Assembly: GCA_047611425.1 (NCBI GenBank)
Contig: JBLFWJ010000027.1
Coordinates: forward strand, 1 to 26,533
Source of the DNA: JBLFWJ01 sp047611425
GTDB taxonomy: Bacteria > Bacteroidota > Bacteroidia > UBA10329
Direction: 5' to 3'
Length of the DNA: 26,533 bases
Shown: positions 1-8,800 of the stretch, piece after piece
How the letters are laid out: every line of letters starts with the position of its first letter
How positions within the stretch are numbered: position 1 is the first letter of the stretch
The notes under the pieces: model-generated
Databases searched by the model: none
Told to the model about the DNA's origin: nothing
The model's input: only the letters and a program-made list of their open reading frames with translations
Made by a program: the position numbers and the translations under genes

Positions 1-22
1 AAAGCAAGATCTAATCAAACCC

Positions 23-940
23 ATGTCTGACTCATCCAATTCCTCCAAACCAAAGCCAACGCTTCACCCTCGAAACAAACACCAAGGGCGATACGACTTG
101 AAGAAGCTTTCCGCCTCCAACAAGGATCTGGGGCGTTTTGTGAGTCCTAATAAGTATGGAGATGAGTCCATCAATTTCTTTGACCCAAAAGCGGTTAAGG
201 CATTGAACAAGGCATTATTGAAGGAGTATTACGAGATCGATCATTGGGATATTCCCAATACGTTTTTGTGTCCTCCTATTCCAGGCAGAGCAGATTACAT
301 ACATCATGTAGCCGACCTTTTGGCAAAGGAGAACAACGGTAAAGTTCCGTTAGGTAGAAAGACCAAATGCCTAGACATTGGCGTTGGTGCGAATTGCGTT
401 TACCCTATCGTTGGTGTGAAGGAATACGGCTGGTCGTTCGTTGGTTCTGATGTAGATGAAACGGCAATTGAAAACGCGAAGAAGATTGTTGAGGAGAACC
501 CGACTCTCACCGACAGAGTTAAAATACGGTTGCAAGGAAATCCTAAGAACATTTTCATTGGTGTGATCCAGGAAACGGAGGAGATTGACATCACCATTTG
601 CAATCCTCCATTTCATGCATCGGCAGCAGAAGCTCAGGCCAATGCCCAGCAAAAAATGAACAATCTAAATCGGGATAAAGAGGTTAAACCAACTTCAAAT
701 TTCGGTGGAACAAATCGAGAGCTTTGGTACAAGGGTGGCGAAATTGCCTTCATCCGCAGAATGATTCAGCAGAGCCGTGAAATATCGAGATGTGTGGGTT
801 GGTTCACAACACTGGTTTCCAAAGAATCCAACCTCCGCCCAATAAACAAGGCACTGCAAAAAGTTGGAGCGGTAGATATCACAGTTATTCCAATGGGTCA
901 GGGACACAAGAAAAGCAGAATCGTTGCTTGGAGGTTCTGA
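23..940 (+). CDS. rlmF: 23S rRNA (adenine(1618)-N6)-methyltransferase RlmF
   Basis: This 305-residue protein is very likely RlmF, which uses S-adenosylmethionine to methylate N6 of A1618 in 23S rRNA in the cytoplasm. The N-terminus carries the family-typical HPRNKHQGRYD segment (about residues 16-26). A SAM-binding motif LDIGVGANCVYP lies near residues 116-127, followed by an acidic strand (GSDVDETA). The catalytic N6-adenine methyltransferase motif appears as NPPFH near residue 195. The length is close to that of the E. coli enzyme (about 308). The ATG at 23 is the first in frame, only 22 bases from the window edge, so upstream context is not visible. The next gene on this strand begins 117 bp downstream, and I see no clear terminator between them. 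Identification is confident; the rRNA target is taken from the family. Confidence 0.93.
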   Translation: MSDSSNSSKPKPTLHPRNKHQGRYDLKKLSASNKDLGRFVSPNKYGDESINFFDPKAVKALNKALLKEYYEIDHWDIPNTFLCPPIPGRADYIHHVADLLAKENNGKVPLGRKTKCLDIGVGANCVYPIVGVKEYGWSFVGSDVDETAIENAKKIVEENPTLTDRVKIRLQGNPKNIFIGVIQETEEIDITICNPPFHASAAEAQANAQQKMNNLNRDKEVKPTSNFGGTNRELWYKGGEIAFIRRMIQQSREISRCVGWFTTLVSKESNLRPINKALQKVGAVDITVIPMGQGHKKSRIVAWRF

Positions 941-1057
941 TTCTTAAGTGGAATTCAGGATTGCTCCAGAAAGCGTCTCACTCATTTTCCACCAACCTTA
1001 ATGCAGTATTCTAAGCTTCGGGTATCTTCGCGCCAGATTTTGAACCCCAGCACCAAA

Positions 1058-2083
1058 ATGCCAGCGTATTTGTTGAATTTGAAGATCGTAATTCTGGTCG
1101 TACTTGTTGCACTAAGCGGAACCAGCTACGGGCAGGAATTAATTGTTTGTAGAAAGTACAACTCGGTTGGACTTCCAGTTGACGTTGGAAACGAATGGAA
1201 AATGGATGCCAATCCAAAGTTCATTTCATTCCTCTACAACAATGGAAAAACAACCATAAACAATAGGCACATCAACTTCATATTTACCCCGCTCACCCAT
1301 AAAGACATTAAGGCCGATACTATTAAGGTGGCCATTGGTCAAAGCAGCAATTGGATTGGAACCAAGTATGGCTTTACTGCTCCGGGCGATTACGAGATTA
1401 AGGTGATGATCCCCAACGGAAAGATTCTAGCAAAAGGCGAAGTTTTGATGAAGGGCACACGGATGTTGAAAGTAGATGAGCCTGAGCCAATCGCCAAAAT
1501 CAAGGAAAAAAAGGTTAAAGTTGAGGCCAATAAAGAGGAACCAAAAAAGCCAAAAATTACTGAAGTAAAGAAGGTTGAGGCTCCTGCTCAAACAACCAAG
1601 CCAAAACCTTCACTTGAAGACGAGGAAGAATCCACTTCAAATCGTGTTTATCCAGACGTTTCTAAAATGGGTTCTCTCGGGGTAGATTTGACTAATTCTA
1701 TTCAAGGAATTGAATTAATTGAAGATGCCGAAACGGAAAAGTATTTCGAGCACCTGTACGTTCAGTTTGGTCGAGAAATTATTGCCAATATGTTGATGGG
1801 TCAGAACGAAAAGTTCAAGCTTCAATATGGTGGAACTTTCATCGAGACGCTTTTCACCCACACAAAACCGCTTGATTGCGAATGGATCGGAATGAGCCTA
1901 TGGCACAAACCAAAGGGTTCCAAGAAATTCTCGGTTCATGTTGAGGAACAACGAATCGATATCCGACCTACAGACCATAGTTCTAAATTCAGTACTACTT
2001 ATAAGGAGAAAGGCGAATACCGTGTAACGCTTTATACCGATGATCTGAAAAAAATCGGATACGCTTACGTCAACTTTTATTGA
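1058..2083 (+). CDS. Exported protein of unknown function with K/E/P-rich linker
   Basis: I do not recognise this family. I chose the ATG at 1058 (342 residues) over the in-frame ATG at 1001 because a typical signal peptide follows it directly: a hydrophobic run VILVVLVALS and a likely cleavage after SYGQ. The mature protein has two beta-rich parts, about residues 25-140 and 225-342. They are separated by a charged linker rich in Lys, Glu and Pro (about 145-205), similar in composition to periplasm-spanning linkers. Both parts end in a comparable pattern, PGDYEIKV and KGEYRVTL, each followed by a short strand, so they may be a divergent duplication. There is no lipobox cysteine and no T9SS sorting domain, so a periplasmic location is most likely. 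The aminotransferase gene starts 37 bp downstream on the same strand. Confidence 0.75.
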   Translation: MPAYLLNLKIVILVVLVALSGTSYGQELIVCRKYNSVGLPVDVGNEWKMDANPKFISFLYNNGKTTINNRHINFIFTPLTHKDIKADTIKVAIGQSSNWIGTKYGFTAPGDYEIKVMIPNGKILAKGEVLMKGTRMLKVDEPEPIAKIKEKKVKVEANKEEPKKPKITEVKKVEAPAQTTKPKPSLEDEEESTSNRVYPDVSKMGSLGVDLTNSIQGIELIEDAETEKYFEHLYVQFGREIIANMLMGQNEKFKLQYGGTFIETLFTHTKPLDCEWIGMSLWHKPKGSKKFSVHVEEQRIDIRPTDHSSKFSTTYKEKGEYRVTLYTDDLKKIGYAYVNFY

Positions 2084-2120
2084 TCATTTAGTTGATTCCC
2101 GCATATTAACATCAAACCAA

Positions 2121-3224
2121 ATGAGTGAGAGAAAATTATTGATGATTCCCGGGCCGATTGAATTCGACTCTGAGGTTCTAGCTCGAATGAGCGAACCAAC
2201 ATTAAGCCATGTTGCGCCAGCTTTCATAGAGTCATTTGGAAGTTCTTTAGACATGATGAAGGAAGTTTGGCAAGCACCAAACGGACAACCTTTTGTAGTA
2301 GCTGGGTCAGGAACTTTAGCGATGGATATGGCGGCTTGCAATCTAATTGAAGCTGGCGATCGAGTGCTCGTTTTATCCACCGGATATTTTGGAGAACGCT
2401 ATGTAGAATTGCTTAAAAGATATGGAGCGGACGTAACGGTTCTTGAAGCAGAAATTGGAGACACTGTGCCTTTGGAACGCATCGAATCTGAGCTTTCTAA
2501 TCATCAATACAAGTTGATGACCATGACCCATGTAGATACTTCTACAGGTGTTTTGGTCAACCCTGAACCTGTGGCAGAACTGGCCAAAAAACATGGGGTT
2601 CTCACAATACTGGATGGCGTTTGTTCTGTTGCTGGAGAAGAGATCCGACAGGAAGAGTGGGGAATTGATGTGGTAATCACGGCATCTCAAAAAGCCATTG
2701 GTGTGCCTCCAGGCTTGGCGTTAATGGTAGCCTCTGAAAATGCAATGCAGGCTTGGAAGAATCGTAAGACACCAGTGGCAAACTACTACAGCGATTGGGG
2801 AAATTGGCTTCCGATTATGACCGCTTATGAGGAAAGACGTCCCTCCTACTTTGCCACACCACCGGTAAATCTCATTATGGCGTTGGAGAAAAGTCTGGCA
2901 ATGATTCTATCTGAAGGATTGGATGCGCGATTTGAGCGCCATAGAAAATTGGCTTCCAAATTCCGAAGCGCTTTGAAGGAATTGGGAGTGAGGTTCATTC
3001 CTAAATCGGAAACCGAATGCGCCAACGCACTTTCTGCTCCTTACTTCCCAGAGGGACTTGACGGTGGCGCGTTTCTAAAAAAGGTTGGTGAAAATGGTGT
3101 AATCATCGCAGGTGGTCTTTTACCTGCATTGAAAACCAAATACTTCCGTGTTGGTCACATGGGAATTGTAAGCGAAGAACATATTGACCGAACTGTGAAC
3201 GCGATTAAAGCTGCACTTTATTAG
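2121..3224 (+). CDS. Class V PLP aminotransferase, alanine-glyoxylate/serine type
   Basis: This 367-residue protein belongs to the class V fold-type I aminotransferases, close to alanine-glyoxylate and serine-pyruvate/serine-glyoxylate aminotransferases. It opens with the family-typical MIPGPIEF. The PLP-binding aspartate is D165 in LDGVCSVAGE, and the Schiff-base lysine is K191 in TASQKAIG. The segment SGTLAMD near residue 63 matches the phosphate-binding region of the family. The C-terminal substrate-anchoring region includes KTKYFRVGHMG. The length matches the family (about 360-390). The enzyme would move an amino group between alanine or serine and a 2-oxo acid such as glyoxylate in the cytoplasm. 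The exact substrate pair cannot be read from sequence. It converges with prfC, with only 14 bp between stop codons. Confidence 0.88.
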   Translation: MSERKLLMIPGPIEFDSEVLARMSEPTLSHVAPAFIESFGSSLDMMKEVWQAPNGQPFVVAGSGTLAMDMAACNLIEAGDRVLVLSTGYFGERYVELLKRYGADVTVLEAEIGDTVPLERIESELSNHQYKLMTMTHVDTSTGVLVNPEPVAELAKKHGVLTILDGVCSVAGEEIRQEEWGIDVVITASQKAIGVPPGLALMVASENAMQAWKNRKTPVANYYSDWGNWLPIMTAYEERRPSYFATPPVNLIMALEKSLAMILSEGLDARFERHRKLASKFRSALKELGVRFIPKSETECANALSAPYFPEGLDGGAFLKKVGENGVIIAGGLLPALKTKYFRVGHMGIVSEEHIDRTVNAIKAALY

Positions 3225-3238
3225 GCCGAAATTCGATT

Positions 3239-4819
3239 TTAAAACTCGCTTTTGAAATGGAAGTCTACCTCTGGATATTGCTCGGTTGCCATGTTTAGGG
3301 CCCACTCAGATTCAGCAAGAAAAACGTCCTTTCCGTCTTTGTCCTTTGCTAAGTAGTTGGCCTTCATTTCTCGGAACTTTCTAAACACCGAATCATCCTC
3401 GCTACTTACCCAAACTGCTTTAAACAGTTTAATGGGTTCGTATCGACATTTAGCTCCGTATTCATGCTCAAGCCTGTGTTGAATCACCTCAAACTGAAGT
3501 GCACCAACGCAACCAACAATTTTTCGGTTGTTCATGGTTCGGGTAAACAACTGAGCCACACCTTCGTCCATCAGCATGTCAATGCCTTTGTGCAACTGCT
3601 TGGTTTTCATAGGATCTGCGTTCTCGATGTATCGAAACATCTCAGGCGAAAAGCTTGGTATTCCTTTAAATGTCAATGGTTCCCCAGTTGAAAGCGAATC
3701 TCCAATCTTGAAGTTACCGCTATCGTGCAATCCTATAATATCACCAGGGAAAGCCTCCTCAATTACCTCCTTCTTTTGAGCCATAAAAGAAGTTGGGCCT
3801 GAGAATCTTAAGTCTTTTCCAGACCGCACATGCTTGTAGGCTTTGTTTCGCTCAAATTTGCCAGAAGTGATTCTCAAGAATGCAATCCTATTCCTATGAT
3901 TGGGATCAATGTTCGCGTGAATCTTAAATACAAAGCCCGTGAACTTATCATCCAAAGGGTCAATTTCACGCTCTTCTGTTGAAGCCCAACGAGGTGGAGG
4001 GGCAATTTTAATAAACTGGTCTAGCATCTCCTGCACACCAAAATTATTCAACGCACTACCGAAGAAAACTGGGGCGATTTTGGCATCCATATAATCTTGT
4101 AAATCCAATTCAGGATAAACACCATTTACCAACTCAACTTCCTCTCTAAGCAAGTCTGCATCTTCCTTCCCAATGTTCTCATCTAATTTTGGGTCATCGA
4201 GATCCGTGATTTCAATCGTGTCCTGAACTCGTTGTTTATCGGTTCCGCTAATTAGGTTCAACTTGCTATCAAGCAAATCATAAACGCCTTTAAACCTTTG
4301 TCCCATTCCGATTGGCCAACTCATCGGCCGCACACCAATATTCAATTTCTGTTCTACCTCGTCTAGTAAATCGAAAGCATCCTTACCCTCCCGGTCAAGC
4401 TTATTGATAAACACCATTACAGGTGTATTCCGCATTCGGCATACTTCGGCCAACTTTTCAGTCTGAACCTCCACTCCTTTTGCAACGTCAATTACCACGA
4501 TAACGCTGTCAACCGCAGTCAACGTTCGGTACGTGTCCTCCGCAAAGTCTTGGTGACCGGGTGTGTCTAGAATGTTGATCTTAACTCCTCCATATTCAAA
4601 ACCCATTACGGAAGTGGCAACGGAGATTCCTCTTTGCTTCTCAATTTCCAAGAAATCGGAAGCGGCCGTCTTTGTGATCTTGTTGCTTTTTACGGCCCCA
4701 GCAACCTGAATTGCCCCACCAAACAGAAGTAACTTCTCTGTAAGAGTTGTTTTTCCAGCATCAGGATGACTGATAATGGCGAATGTTCTTCGTCTGGCTA
4801 CTTCTTCTGCAAATCCCAT
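3239..4819 (-). CDS. prfC: Peptide chain release factor 3 (RF3)
   Basis: RF3 is a translational GTPase that recycles RF1 and RF2 from the ribosome after peptide release. The protein shows the P-loop SHPDAGKTTL near residues 18-27, the switch II motif DTPGHQDF, the guanine-specificity motif NKLDREG, and later FFGSALNNFG. The C-terminal half contains the RF3-type NNRKIVGCVGALQFEV segment. An in-frame ATG exists at 4927, but I chose the one at 4819. The family begins with a short EVARRRTFAIISHPDAGK-like N-terminus, the chosen start gives 526 residues (E. coli RF3 has 529), and the longer form would overlap the divergent gene at 4898. A plausible promoter lies just upstream. Confident. Confidence 0.95.
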   Translation of the reverse strand: MGFAEEVARRRTFAIISHPDAGKTTLTEKLLLFGGAIQVAGAVKSNKITKTAASDFLEIEKQRGISVATSVMGFEYGGVKINILDTPGHQDFAEDTYRTLTAVDSVIVVIDVAKGVEVQTEKLAEVCRMRNTPVMVFINKLDREGKDAFDLLDEVEQKLNIGVRPMSWPIGMGQRFKGVYDLLDSKLNLISGTDKQRVQDTIEITDLDDPKLDENIGKEDADLLREEVELVNGVYPELDLQDYMDAKIAPVFFGSALNNFGVQEMLDQFIKIAPPPRWASTEEREIDPLDDKFTGFVFKIHANIDPNHRNRIAFLRITSGKFERNKAYKHVRSGKDLRFSGPTSFMAQKKEVIEEAFPGDIIGLHDSGNFKIGDSLSTGEPLTFKGIPSFSPEMFRYIENADPMKTKQLHKGIDMLMDEGVAQLFTRTMNNRKIVGCVGALQFEVIQHRLEHEYGAKCRYEPIKLFKAVWVSSEDDSVFRKFREMKANYLAKDKDGKDVFLAESEWALNMATEQYPEVDFHFKSEF

Positions 4820-4840
4820 GGCGCTCGTAAAAAAGGATCG

Positions 4841-4872
4841 CGAAGTTAATGCCAGATTGGCTATTCCATCAA
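4841..4872 (-). promoter_or_regulatory. Possible Bacteroidota-type promoter for prfC
   Basis: Read on the minus strand, TTG (4872-4870) is followed by a 21-base spacer and TAACTTCG (4848-4841). This differs from the Bacteroidota -7 consensus TAnnTTTG at one position, and the spacing agrees with the -33/-7 arrangement known from the group. The -7 box ends about 22 bases before the chosen prfC start, leaving a short leader. It supports the start at 4819 rather than 4927. Such short motifs occur by chance, so this is tentative. Confidence 0.35.
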
Positions 4873-4897
4873 TGATGATTTTCGGTTCTTTGTCTTC

Positions 4898-5713
4898 ATG
4901 GAAGCAGAGAAAGTTTACGAAGGGCATTTGCGAAAAATGCCTGCAGAATTTGACGATGTAATCAGGTACAATTTAGAACTTGGGCCAGATCGTATTCTTA
5001 TGAATGCGCTTCTTGGAAAGAAGATTCGCTTCGATTTTGATGGACAAATCAATTGTGTGGTTTGTGGAACCTTGACCAAAAAGGCATTTGGCCAAGGGTT
5101 TTGCTATCCATGTTTCATGAACTCCCCGCAAAACGCAGAGTGCATTATTCGCCCAGAGCTCTGCGAAGGTCATTTAGGAAAGGGACGTGATCCTGAATGG
5201 GAAAAACGAAATCATGTTCAACCACATTTCGTTTATCTCGCACTTTCCAGTGGATTGAAAGTTGGAATAACAAGAGATCATCAAATTCCAACACGCTGGA
5301 TTGACCAAGGTGCCAATCAAGCCATCATCATCGCAGAAGTCCCATATCGTCAGCTTTCGGGATTGGTTGAAGTTGCATTAAAGGAGTTTTACGCAGACCG
5401 AACAATTTGGCAAAGAATGCTGAAGAATGAGGTTACCGAAGACAATCTGATTCTTAAAAAGGAGGAAGCATTGTCTAGACTTCCGTCTGAATTACAGCAA
5501 TACGGATTGGAACACGATGATTTATGGAAATTAAATTACCCAAGCTTGGATACACCCATCAAGGTTAAAAGCTACCGATTAGAGAAAGTGCCTTCAATTG
5601 AAGGTGTTCTTACAGGGATAAAAGGTCAATACCTAATTCTTGATAACCAGAACGTAATCAACATTAGAAATCACGCTGGGTATTTTGTCAGATTAAGTGT
5701 GATAAACGGTTAA
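4898..5713 (+). CDS. DUF2797 zinc-ribbon protein
   Basis: This 271-residue protein looks like the DUF2797 family, whose function is unknown to me. It has a zinc-ribbon-like set of two CxxC pairs, C53/C56 (CVVC) and C69/C72 (CYPC), with more Cys and His just after it (ECIIRPELCEGHLG). A second conserved part at about residues 110-140 reads VYLAL...KVGITR...PTRWIDQGA. That layout recalls GIY-YIG-type nucleases of the T5orf172 kind, in which a Tyr strand precedes a KxGxT strand and an Arg helix; this comparison is my inference. No signal peptide is seen, so it should be cytoplasmic. It is divergent from prfC with 78 bp between starts. Family call fairly confident, activity unknown. Confidence 0.8.
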   Translation: MEAEKVYEGHLRKMPAEFDDVIRYNLELGPDRILMNALLGKKIRFDFDGQINCVVCGTLTKKAFGQGFCYPCFMNSPQNAECIIRPELCEGHLGKGRDPEWEKRNHVQPHFVYLALSSGLKVGITRDHQIPTRWIDQGANQAIIIAEVPYRQLSGLVEVALKEFYADRTIWQRMLKNEVTEDNLILKKEEALSRLPSELQQYGLEHDDLWKLNYPSLDTPIKVKSYRLEKVPSIEGVLTGIKGQYLILDNQNVINIRNHAGYFVRLSVING

Positions 5714-5801
5714 TAATTCAACATTAACACTTATCTAATTAACAACACGATGATTGGCGATTTGACTATTTTCGATTTTTCAAATCTTATAGGAATTCCA
5801 A

Positions 5802-8800
5802 ATGACTTTCAATCAAATTATCAGGTTCATTGCACTAGGAATGGTGTTGTTATTAGGCTTCGTTCCAACATCGATTGCTCAGTTCGGTGACTATTCAGTA
5901 AATATTAGAGTTGACAACTTTGCTCAAGGGGTTGGCCATGACAGCTACATTATTTTTGCAGATAACCTTGGTGGGACTACTTCTGTTGGTTGGGATCAAT
6001 GCTGTGATGCATACGCCCTACCTCCTGCATTAGGGCAGCCAATGATTTACACGGAGATAACAGACGCCCCATTTCCTTCGGGCGGGAACGAAATTCAGTA
6101 TAATTCTAGACCACCGTTAACGGCCGATTGGACTGTTCCACTTGGATTTTACACCGGTGCCGGTTCTATAGGGACTTATACCTTGGAATTTAATTGGTTG
6201 AACACAATACCTGGAAACATTGGAATAGAGCTGGAGGATATTCTATTATCAACGACTCAAGATCTACTTGTTACCAACACGTACACATACTCAGGCACAC
6301 ACTCAGATTCAGAGGCACGTTTTCTTATTCACTTCACATTTTCACCTGTCGGATGCGATGTACCTGACACGCCAATAACAAGCAGTGTAAGTACGGATGG
6401 TTTTGATGTGTCTTGGACATGTGGAAGTTGTTCTGGTGGTGAAGCGTTTATTGTGGAATATGGTTTATCTGGATTCGTTCCTGGAACTACTTCATCTCCT
6501 GGACTTGCAGGCACGGTAATCAACCCAGCGTTGTCAACCGAATCGCTTACAGGGCTTTTATCAAGTCAAGCATATGACGTTTACGTAAGATCAGATTGTG
6601 GCGGCACTTTTTCCTCAAATACTGCAGTTGTTACGGAGACAACTTTAACTCCTCCATGTTTAAGCCCCGATGCTCCGATTGCCAGCGCAATAACCTCAGA
6701 TGGTTTTGATGTGTCTTGGACATGTGGAAGCTGCTCAGGTGGCGAGAGCTTTGTATTGGAATACGGTCTTAGTGGTTTCACCCCAGGACTTGGTGGGGCT
6801 GCCGGAGCTGGTGGAACAGTTATCAACCCTGCACTTTCAACCGAATCAATTTCAGGTCTTTTATCAAATGAAACGTATGACTTTTACGTTAGATCGGATT
6901 GCGGTGGAACGTATTCTTTAAATACAAGCATCGTTTCTGAAACGACATTGCCACCACCATGCAGCACACCAGATGCTCCAGTTACGAGTGTTGTGACAAC
7001 GGATGGATTTGATGTTTCTTGGACATGTGGAACCTGCTCAGGTGGTGAGACATTCGTATTGGAATACGGGTTATCTGGTTTCACACCAGGAACGGGAGCC
7101 ATCGCAGGTGCTGGCGGAATCGTAGTTAATCCGGCATCTTCTACAGAGTCCATCACCGGGCTTTTGCACAGTGAATTATATGACGTTTACCTAAGATCTA
7201 ATTGCGGTGTCAATTTCTCAGCAAATACACCGGTCGTTTCGGAATTAACACTTACCCCACCTTGTGAAACTCCTGATGTACCAGCCACCGGTGGCCTAAC
7301 CACTGATGGGTTTGATATTTTTTGGACTTGTGGATCATGTGTAGGTGGTGAAACGTTCGTTTTGGAATACGGGTTATCGGGATTCACTCCTGGAACGGAA
7401 GCTATCGCTGGTATCGGAGGTACGGTTATCAATCCTGCATCTTCTGCCGAAACACTTTTCGGTCTCATGGCCAATGAAACTTACGACATTTATATAAGGA
7501 CTGATTGTGGTGGTTATTACTCTTTAAATACAGCCGTTGTTTCTGAAACAACATTACCTCTCGTGTGTGCAACACCTGAAGATCCAACTACAAGTGTTGT
7601 GACCTTAGACGGTTTTGACGTTTCTTGGACTTGCACTACATGTTCAGGAGGTGAGTCCTTCGTTATGGAATACGGATTGTCGGGATTTACTCCTGGAATC
7701 GCTTCGGCTCCTGGAGTCGGTGGAACGGTTATAAGCCCCGCATTCTCCACGGAATCAATATCTGGTCTTCCGTTTAATACTACCTATGACGTTTATGTAA
7801 GATCTAAATGCATTGGAAGCTTTTCTCCAAATACAGCAATCGTTTCTGAAACAACGTTGGCTCCTCCTTGTGAAATTCCAGATGCACCAACAACAAGTGC
7901 TGTCACCATTGATGGATTTGACGTTTCATGGACTTGCACGGGTTGTTCTGGTGGTGAGACTTTTGTATTGGAATATGGATTGTCGGGATTCACACCTGGA
8001 TCCGGTGCTACTGCAGGTACTGGTGGAACTGTAATTAATCCAGCATCTTCCACAGAATCACTTTCTGGCCTATTGTCCAGCCAAGGTTATGATGTATATG
8101 TGAGAACTGATTGTGGTGGTAGTTACTCCGCAAATACAGGAGTTGTATCAGAAACAACTCTAACACCCCCATGTTCACCGGCTGATGCGCCAACAACAAG
8201 TACTGTCACCATTGATGGATTTGACGTTTCATGGACTTGCACGGGTTGTTCTGGTGGTGAGACTTTTGTATTGGAATATGGATTGTCGGGATTCACACCT
8301 GGATCCGGTGCTACTGCAGGTACTGGTGGAACTGTAATTAATCCAGCATCTTCCACAGAATCACTTTCTGGCCTATTGTCCAGCCAAGGTTATGATGTAT
8401 ATGTGAGAACTGATTGTGGTGGTAGTTACTCCGCAAATACAGGAGTTGTATCAGAAACAACTCTAACACCCCCATGTTCACCGGCTGATGCACCAACAAC
8501 AAGTACTGTCACCATTGATGGATTTGACGTTTCATGGACTTGCACGGGTTGTTCTGGTGGTGAGACTTTTGTATTGGAATACGGATTGTCTGGGTTCACG
8601 CCTGGAGCAGTTGCTGCAGCAGGTACTGGTGGAACTGTAATTAATCCAGCAGCGTCTACGGAATCACTTTCTGGCCTATTGTCCAGCCAAGGTTATGATG
8701 TATATGTGAGAACTGATTGTGGTGGTACATACTCTTTAAACACTGGAGTTGTTACAGAAACAACGCTTACTCCTCCATGTTCACCGGCTGATGCGCCAAC

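Noticed and set aside
941..975. Imperfect hairpin after rlmF
   Set aside because: The stem is about 7 bp with a bulge and has no T-run, so it is not a convincing terminator.
4820..4927. Longer prfC start at 4927
   Set aside because: It adds 36 residues that do not fit RF3, overlaps the divergent gene from 4898, and would lie upstream of the best promoter-like site.
5767..5774. TATTTTCG as a -7 box for the adhesin operon
   Set aside because: It has one mismatch to TAnnTTTG and no TTG at the usual distance (the nearest is about 10 bases upstream), so I could not support it as a promoter.
5791..5798. GGAATTCC palindrome just before the adhesin start, also present in the terminator stem at 24893-24900
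   Set aside because: An 8-base palindrome shared by two unrelated places is expected by chance in this amount of DNA, and there is no other shared context.
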